A stretch of DNA of 64,000 nt from Dastarcus helophoroides (Eukaryota; Arthropoda; Insecta; Coleoptera; Bothrideridae). The notes below the pieces were generated by a model. The model saw only the letters and a program-made list of their open reading frames with translations. It had not been told where the DNA came from and made no database searches. The translations under genes were made by a program, and so were the position numbers. This document shows, piece after piece, positions 57,770 through 64,000 of the stretch. The stretch is taken from NCBI GenBank assembly GCA_028583605.1, contig CM053335.1, forward strand, positions 17,696,553-17,760,552. The letters run 5' to 3'. Position 1 is the first letter of the stretch; every line of letters starts with the position of its first letter.

Positions 57770-58380
57770 TAGAGATGATCGATATTCATCGATGGTGAAT
57801 GAACATCGATGTTTAGTGGAAAAACATCGATGTTTTAATATCGATGTTAAGTTTTCGATAATATTGACACATCGATGTTATGAGAATAAAATCGGAACAT
57901 CGATACACTCTAAGTCTAGGCCATCTAGCGTGATTAGGTGTAACAAATGTTGCTGATTAATGTTGTTATTAGTATTATTTTACCTTCACCCAATTTACAC
58001 TAGATGTCGCTGATGGATTTAACCAAAATAAAACAAACAAAATAAAAAACTGCCAATTTCAAACCATGGTCAATTTTTTTTCTTATCTAAGAATAAAGTG
58101 GGAGCGAAGTTAAGTTTTTTTGTAACGAATGTCTGTCCAGTAAACTTAAACTTTTGCAGTAATGTAACCCAACAATTTACCATGAATTTGCTTAAGTAGC
58201 TTATATGTATATCTTATAACGTTGATCAACGCTTATAATAAAATGTTTTTTGTTTACCTAAAACATCGATGTTTTCGGGCATCGATATTTTTCTTCCGAT
58301 ATTCATCGTACATCGATACTTTTGAACCGATGTTAATATTGATGTCAATATCGATGTTTTTCTAATATCAATCATCCCTA
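57770..58380. mobile_element. hAT-like MITE inside the LTR element leader
   Basis: 611 bp with ends TAGAGATGATCGATATT / AATATCAATCATCCCTA. The 8-bp flanks GGACGAAT and GGACGAGT (57762-57769, 58381-58388) differ by one base. The body is rich in ACATCGATGTT-like words, as in the 3134 element. It lies 15 bp past the LTR end. Confidence 0.8.
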
Positions 58381-58730
58381 GGACGAGTTCATTTTGATTA
58401 ACTTCGGGTCAAGTGACGTCGAAAGTTGGAGGAGTTATTTCTTCCGAAGAGACAATCGGTGGACAAGTTACGGCAACGGCAGGTCAAAATAGAATGTCTG
58501 CTTTACCCCGATTGGGAATTTTACTGAATGAGTACGCGTAACGAGGTAGATCCACGCGTTTGTATTTTATCTATTGGAAGTTAACCTCAAAATTTAACGT
58601 CACATTAAACGTAGTCAGTCATAAATATATGGGTTCAGTGACACCACAAAACATAGAGTGACACCAAGAAGTCTATAATAATTATAATTATAATCTTCTT
58701 GAGTGACACCATAGTTTCCCTTAGACGCGT
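58381..58730 (+). mobile_element. Probable LTR-retrotransposon leader remnant
   Basis: Continues from the LTR at 57361 after the MITE: TTCGGGTCAAGTGACGTCG, GAAGAGACAATCGGTGGAC. No gag ORF can be read. Weak call from position only. Confidence 0.3.
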
Positions 58731-59193
58731 TCGGTTCCTACCAGAGGAAAACGCTTGGTTTAGGAGCGTTCACTTCCTCGCTTCGTCCCAAAGCGACGTA
58801 ACTTTTGCACAAGCGGCGAGGGTTGCATTCGATCATGTTCTGCGCATTTGATCTAAACGTAAATTTGCCCACATCTGCGGGTAATCTAGTTCTTCCATTA
58901 AGTGGAATTTCCTCGGAACATTTTGACAAACTGCTTTCCATTTTGTTACCTTTAGTCTCTGTTGTTACCCAATTCTGCACCTCTTTCAATTTTGTGGGAA
59001 TTGTTGAAATGATTGAAAAAGGAAAGGTCAACAAAATTAAAAATAGTATTCCCTGTCACTATGTCACACATCACATTAAATTAATTGAGGAACTTTCTTG
59101 AAATAATTGTAGTAATTTATGTGAACACTTAAATAATTTTATATTAGTGAGTATTTTGTTGAAGTTCGGTGGTGTGTTTTGCTGGGAAACTTG
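58731..59193. other. Unassigned sequence with opposing 98-codon ORFs
   Basis: Two overlapping ORFs on opposite strands (58738-59034 minus, 58805-59101 plus). Neither has a motif I recognise. Composition is less AT-rich than the neighbourhood, so a decayed element or gene is possible. Confidence 0.25.
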
Positions 59194-59714
59194 TTAAAGA
59201 TGTTGTAAATTGAAGAGTGCTGCCCCAACTGTGCATATACTCCTGTACATCTAAAAGATCGACAACACGTAATACAAAATTTAATAAAAGTTTATACTTA
59301 CAACAAGACCCAAGCGATAATTTATAGCGTAATTTTCTGAAATATCTAGGCGAACAGTTCTAGTTGTTATAGTAGCTATATTTAGAAGCATATATTTACT
59401 TTTTTGGTTCCAGAGATACCAAGGGCTTGAATTCAATTCAGACAAAAGAGTTATACCCTAAAAATGAGCTTCTAGATAATTGAGTAAATAAAAAACAAAG
59501 TTTTTCTACTTCATCTTCGGTTCTTTGTCCCGAATGCAACGATATGCTAGAAATGACGACAAAGGCGACTAAGGTGGATATGTTTATCAATTTTTCAGTT
59601 AAATTTGATGATGAAACTTGCAAACGATAAGCACAGCTGAGCCCGAACGCCAGTCCACCGAAGAAGTGCCCGTAACAAACCAATCTCATACACTTTCTTC
59701 CTTTCCTGGCAAAC
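59194..59714 (-). CDS. Insect odorant receptor OR2 (7tm_6), C-terminal half only
   Basis: Three exons: 59714-59510, 59457-59302 and 59250-59194 (stop TAA). The introns are 52 and 51 bp with acceptors TTTTTAG and CTTTTAG. The second exon is exactly as long as its OR1 partner (156 bp). Landmarks: TEKLINISTLVAFVVISSIS, HSGQRTEDE, then GITLLSELNSSPWYLWNQKS (OR1 has FNNWYTWNKKNK at this point), and a final exon MYRSICTVGAALFNLQHL, normal for the TM7 end. The donor GAA|GTAGAA is weak. The acceptor TATTTCAG at 59715 shows that upstream exons existed. In their place is repeat DNA (family A at 59868, LTRs from 60 kb), so OR2 is either 5'-truncated or split by a very large intron. Confidence 0.8.
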
Positions 59715-59867
59715 CTGAAATATTTTCGTTGCGCGATTTTAGAAACCATTAAACTCTTCCTTATGCATTAAACTAGAGACTACATTGAAGGAATGATTAC
59801 AAATACTGCAATGTCCGCTTATAACGAACCCCTCTTATTAAGAATTTTTGCTTATAACGAACTAATC

Positions 59868-59970
59868 TAAAAAATTGACATACAAATTTGTCTCCTGAAA
59901 CCAAAAGATTAAAAACACAACAAAGGTTGATATAACGCGTTTCGATAGCCAAGCTATCATCTTCAAACAG
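59868..59970 (-). repeat. Family A repeat with a well-paired core
   Basis: CGCGTTTCGATAGCCAAGC then TATCATCTTCAA at about 59937-59967. On the minus strand the GATAGC/GCTATC hairpin is intact, though CTGAAGA reads TTGAAGA. Confidence 0.6.
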
Positions 59971-59989
59971 ATACAGTATAGATATTGTC

Positions 59990-60017
59990 ATCATTTCGAA
60001 CCGATAAGCCCGTAACA
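59990..60017 (+). repeat. LTR 3'-end fragment, plus orientation
   Basis: TTTCGAACCGATAAGCCCGT then AACA, the last bases of the gypsy-like LTR. It faces the oppositely oriented LTR start at 60048 across a 30-bp spacer. Confidence 0.6.
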
Positions 60018-60047
60018 ATAATTAGATAGATAGATCTATTTAAATAT

Positions 60048-61640
60048 TGTTACGGGCTTATCGGTTCGAATTGATTATTAACACGTAAATTGAATAATAT
60101 CCACTTTAATACCAAACTACATTCTGAACACTACAACTGAATAATGAACTCACTTATTGTCGTCTAACTACTAACTCACTAACTATACTGTCAAACTGAC
60201 TGACTCTTTCGAGGGAAAGGCGATCGCCTTATATAGTTTTGGCTCCCGACTTCTAGAAAAATCCCGCAGATAAGAGTTATCGTTTGCCGAAATTTCTGGA
60301 ACACTTATCTGCCGTTTGCTTCGTTATCGCGACCGCTTTCCCGTTATCAGATCTTTCTAGAACATTTTCTTACGTACTAAATTCTATAATTTACATTTCG
60401 CTACAATATTCTCTTTATCTTCTTTACAAAGTTTCGTTAATTCCATTCTTATTGAGTGGCATTTTCTTCGCTAGTTGCTTCTTCCAATTCTTAATGAAAA
60501 AAAAGGTAACTAAAATCTATTATAACCAAACTAAACTCGGGACACTACAACTAAATAATGAACTCATTTATTGACGTCTAACTACTAACTCACTAACTAT
60601 ACTGTCTAACTGACTGACTCTTTCAAGGGAAAGGCTATCGCCTTATATAGTTTTGGCTCCCAGGTTCTAGAAAAATCCCGCAGATAAGTTTTATCGTTTG
60701 CAGAAATATCTGGAACGCTTATCTGCCGTTTGCTTCGTTATCGCGACCGTTTTCCCCTTATCAGATCTTTCTAGAACATTTTCTTACGTACTAAATTCTA
60801 TAATTTACATTTCGCTACAATATTCTCTGTATGTTCTTTACAAAGTTTCGTTAATTCCATTCTTATTGAGTGGCATTTTCTTCGCTAGTTGCTTCTTCCA
60901 ATTCTTAATGAAAAAAAAAGGTAACTAAAATCTATTATTACCAAACTAAACTCGGGACACTACAACTAAATAATAAACTCATTTATTGACGTCTAACTAC
61001 TAACTCAGTAACTATACTGTCTAACTGACTGACTCTTTCAAGGGAAAGGCTATCGCCTTATATAGTTTTGGCTCCCGACTTCTAGAAAAATCCCGCAGAT
61101 AAGTTTTATCGTTTGCAGAAATATCTGGAACGCTTATCTGCCGTTTGCTTCGTTATCGCGACCGCTTTCCCCTTATCAGATCTTTCTAGAACATTTTCTT
61201 ACGTACTAAATTCTATAATTTACATTTCGCTACAATATTCTCTGTATCTTCTTTACAAAGTTTCGTTAATTCCATTCTTATTGAGTGGCATTTTCTTCGC
61301 TAGTTGCTTCTTCCAATTCTTAATGAAAAAAAAAAGGTAACCAAATTAAACTCGGAACACTACAACTGAATAATAAACTCACTTATTGTCGTCTAACTAC
61401 TAACTCACTAACCATACTGTCAAACTGACTGACTCTTTCGAGGGAAAGGCGATCGCCTTATATAGTTTTGGCTCCCGACTTCTAGAAAAATCCCGCAGAT
61501 AAGAGTTATCGTTTGCCGAAATTTCTTGAACACTTATCTGCCGTTTGCTTCGTTATCGCGGCCGCTTTCCCCTTATCAGATCTTTCTAAAAAATTTTCTT
61601 ACGTACTGAATTCTATAATTTACATTTCGTTACAATATAA
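60048..61640 (-). repeat. Tandem array of LTR plus family B units (period about 415 bp, 4 copies)
   Basis: The first copy is a whole LTR (60048-60405, TGTTACGGG...CTACA with ATAT flanks). Three further copies lack the first about 90 bp of the LTR. They are joined by a piece of about 110 bp containing CTTTACAAAGTTTCGTTAATT and GTGGCATTTTCTTCGCTAG (family B, inverted). The same landmark (GCCGTTTGCTTCGTTATCGC) occurs at about 60308, 60724, 61140 and 61542. The plus-strand ORFs here (FSYVLNSIIYISLQYSLY) are non-coding. Confidence 0.85.
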
Positions 61641-61654
61641 ATAAAATTTAAATC

Positions 61655-61780
61655 TATCTAAAGATTAATTTATCTAAAGATTAATCTATCTAAAGATTAA
61701 TCTATCTAAAGATTAAAAAACACAACAAAGGTTGCTCTAACGCATTTCGATAGTCAAACTATCATCTTCAGAGAGATACT
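61655..61780 (-). repeat. 16-bp tandem (TCTATCTAAAGATTAA) and family A fragment
   Basis: About four copies of a 16-bp unit run directly into AAAGATTAAAAAACACAAC of a family A copy (core CATTTCGATAGTCAAAC then TATCATCTTCAG, 61743-61771). The micro-repeat appears to have grown from the family A word AAAGATTAA. Confidence 0.65.
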
Positions 61781-62520
61781 GTACAGTTATGTTCGCTTAT
61801 AACGACCTCGGAAGCCCAAAGTCATGATGAAAGTAGTTCGTAATAAACAGAGACTAAATAGACTGAACATTTCAATGTTGTCTCATGCGTACAATTGAAG
61901 CTAAAATCCGGGGAAGTGGGAAGGTGCATTCCACTACTCTTTGATATGGTCGGATTAAGTAAAATTTATAAATACGAAACTTGCCGCGTAACGGTTCTAA
62001 CGATTTAGATGAAACTTTAGAATTAGGGGCTTGTGGACCAATAGGATAATTTTTATAAGTGCTTTTTTGTAAAAGTTTAGGAGAACTATTTTCAAAGACA
62101 TCTTGGTTTAATAGTAAAATAATTTTCTTTCAATACGCGACGCCTGGGTACAATATTGTTAAGCCGGTGCTGTAAACACGTCACGATTGCAGTGAAATGG
62201 CGACGCGCGCACGCCGATAATTGAATATTTATATATTTTAATTTTACCTACCCAAAGAATGAAACTCTTGATTTTCCTTCACTAATGTGTTCACTGAGGT
62301 TTCAACAATGATCTACAATACACTTCCCCTTATTTACAGCCCATTTTCTTAAAAAAAAACCGATGTTATCTTCGCAAAGGTCTGTCAAATAATAAGAGGG
62401 CATTGCGAGCTAGATGAAGCTAGGCTTTCGCCAGGCTTTCAACTGGCTTCACTGCTTACCGTGTTAGGTTCAGTCTATTTAGTCTCTGGTAATAAACGAG
62501 AAATATTAATTAAGATACTG
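61781..62520. other. Unassigned sequence
   Basis: TAACGGTTCTAACGATTTAG, then ATGAAACTTTAGAATTAGGG resembles text near other transposon ends in insects. No ORF or splice structure found. Confidence 0.3.
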
Positions 62521-62521
62521 T

Positions 62522-62640
62522 TGCGTGCTATCAGTTCGAATGATTATTAATAGGCCGTGAATTGTAATCACTTCACTTCTAAACTGAACTCGGAACACTT
62601 TTAATTTATTAATTTATTCATTGACTACTAACTCTTAGTC
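62522..62640 (-). repeat. LTR fragment, minus orientation
   Basis: TGTTGCGTGCTATCAGTTCG and GTGAATTGTAATCACTTCAC, the start of the gypsy-like LTR, breaking off at ACTACTAACTC. Confidence 0.6.
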
Positions 62641-63103
62641 TCTGGTTGGAGTGTCTTTCATTTGAATAGTCACGTTGTTGGTTAATCTAAGATTGAATTG
62701 CGTACTTCGCTGATGAAGACAAAAAAATTCTGAAGTAAAGTTAAAATGTGTGAGTCGTTTGAAAAAAAAAATGGTTTTTCTACAAATCTCGATATTCATA
62801 ATGTAATGCAACGTAAATTATTTTAGTTAGTTAGTTATTGCTGAGATAATAAGCCTTGTATATACGAATATATCCAAGTTTATTACAATGCAATTGAAAT
62901 CTAATTTCATTAGAATCTAATGACAACTAGGTTGCAATTGCAAAGTTCACATAGATGAGACAAAGCTTGTATCACGGGTTGCATCGCAACATCCAACAAA
63001 CTTCCTCGACGTGACTTTACTTTCATCTAGTTTTGACAAATGACCAATTAAATGTTCGGTAATTAAAGTTAGTAGTAGTAGTAGTTAGTTAGTTATTAAT
63101 TTA
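62641..63103. other. Spacer between inverted LTR fragments
   Basis: AT-rich, with a short GTTAGTAGTAGTAGTAGTTA microsatellite near 63068. No gene seen. Confidence 0.35.
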
Positions 63104-63310
63104 GAACGTAAGAAAATTTTCTAGAAAGATCTGATAAGGGGAAAGCGGTCGCGATAACGAAGCGAACGGCAGATAAGCGTTCCAGAAATTTCGGCAAACG
63201 ATAAACCTTATCTGAGGAATTTTTCTAGAACCCGGGAGCCAAAACTATATAAGGCGGTCGCCTTTCCCTCAAGCGTCAGTTACTTAGAGTCAATCAGTCA
63301 GTGTAGTTAG
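63104..63310 (+). repeat. LTR fragment, plus orientation
   Basis: AACGTAAGAAAATTTTCTAG, CTGATAAGGGGAAAGCGGTC, TATA box ACTATATAAGGCGGTCGCC, breaking off after GTCAATCAGTCAGTGTAG. It mirrors the minus fragment at 62522. Confidence 0.7.
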
Positions 63311-63319
63311 TCAAAAAAC

Positions 63320-64000
63320 AGTCATAATTTAAAAAAAAACCTACATTTCATGTTTAAGTCGAAATTTTAGAAAAAAAATTGCAATTTCAATATAAAATTT
63401 TAAGAAAAATGTAAAAAAAGTTACATCTCTCTTTACTGTCTTTTATCAAAATTTCGAATTCTGTTTAGACATTTTCAAGTTTTCAGGAAATTTGGAGCTA
63501 ACATTTCGAAGTTATTTTCGACATTTTATTATGTTCTGAAGAATCCAACTTCAAATTTGAAATTTTAGTTTTTTTAAGATCAAAGTTGCTTAAATTTAAA
63601 GAGAAAACTAGAATCGTTTTTTAAAATGGTTCAATTTTGATTGAAAATAAAAAACGTTTGTCAACGATTAAAATTTAATAACTAATGAGCTTTTCATTTT
63701 TCTAGAAACTTTTTTAAGTAAATGTTGAAGATCCCAAATTTATCAAAATTTTGAGTTAACATTTTTAAATTTGGAAATTGATAAAAATGTTTCATAAACT
63801 TGTTTTTTAACAAAAAGTTTTCAAGTCAAATCTTGTAAGTAACGAAGTTCGAAATTTACCGATTAAAGTTAAGATTTTCTGATTAAGAGTGAAATGTTGT
63901 TTTCTTTCTTTTTTTTTCGAAGTTTTAACCTTAGAACTCACAATTTCGAGAAAACTCGACCCTTTGAAATTAAAATCGAAATAAAGTCGATATTTTGTTT
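63320..64000. repeat. AT-rich degenerate CGAAATTT-type satellite, right edge
   Basis: Same style of sequence as the satellite blocks at 16-18 and 38-41 kb (TTAAGTCGAAATTTTAG, GAAATTTACCGATTAAAG). No gene seen before the window ends. Confidence 0.5.

Noticed and set aside
58738..59101. Opposing 98-codon ORFs left of OR2
   Set aside because: Neither frame matches a family I recognise, and the last OR2 exon to the right already ends the gene.
60284..61340. Three similar hydrophobic ORFs that look like small membrane proteins
   Set aside because: They fall in the tandem LTR/family B array and begin within LTR sequence; they contain no coding signature.

Overview
The window reads as insect nuclear DNA, possibly from a beetle, but I cannot name the species. 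Evidence: spliced genes with GT-AG introns, many only 48-90 bp; insect-type odorant receptors; an insect Reeler-type defence protein gene; Tc1/mariner, hAT-like, Jockey/CR1-like and Ty3/gypsy-like elements; and a very AT-rich background full of satellites. I saw no bacterial operons, tRNA, rRNA or CRISPR arrays.

The first 16 kb is a compact housekeeping block: cytosolic alanyl-tRNA synthetase (minus, running off the left edge), WDR82 (plus), a small secreted Cys-rich, Ly6-like protein (plus), the centralspindlin kinesin KIF23/pavarotti (plus), mitochondrial aspartyl-tRNA synthetase (minus) and TFIIS (plus), followed by one orphan CxxC-type exon. Several of these had to be assembled across introns, including a new first exon for the mitochondrial AspRS and a signal-peptide exon for the Ly6-like gene. 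Three genes (KIF23, mitochondrial AspRS and one odorant receptor) carry six +1 frame breaks. Each can be explained by one extra base in a short A or T run, so they look like sequencing or assembly errors rather than pseudogenes.

From 16 kb to 51 kb the DNA is mostly repeats. It holds degenerate 20-bp satellites in two related variants, an apparently intact 2,225-bp Tc1/mariner element (DD41D, 424-bp terminal inverted repeats, TA target duplication), broken Jockey/CR1-like retrotransposon copies, and a dispersed short repeat with a hammerhead-ribozyme-like core that resembles Penelope-like element ends. The most striking object is a 9.4-kb inverted-repeat structure (about 26,856-36,275). Its arms are satellite-filled, and its central loop holds the first two exons of a Reeler-domain secreted defence gene, itself sandwiched between a 17-bp and a 29-bp minisatellite.

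From 51 kb to 60 kb two odorant receptor genes lie head-to-tail on the minus strand. OR1 lacks a recognisable last exon and OR2 lacks its N-terminal half. They are separated by a 14-copy 125-bp satellite with a 500-bp higher-order period, two hAT-like MITEs with 8-bp target duplications, and a gypsy-type LTR. The right end (60-64 kb) is a tandem and inverted array of LTR fragments and more AT-rich repeat.

The housekeeping genes do not form a pathway; they are close neighbours. A motif TTGGCAACACTG recurs upstream of several of them and may be a shared promoter element.
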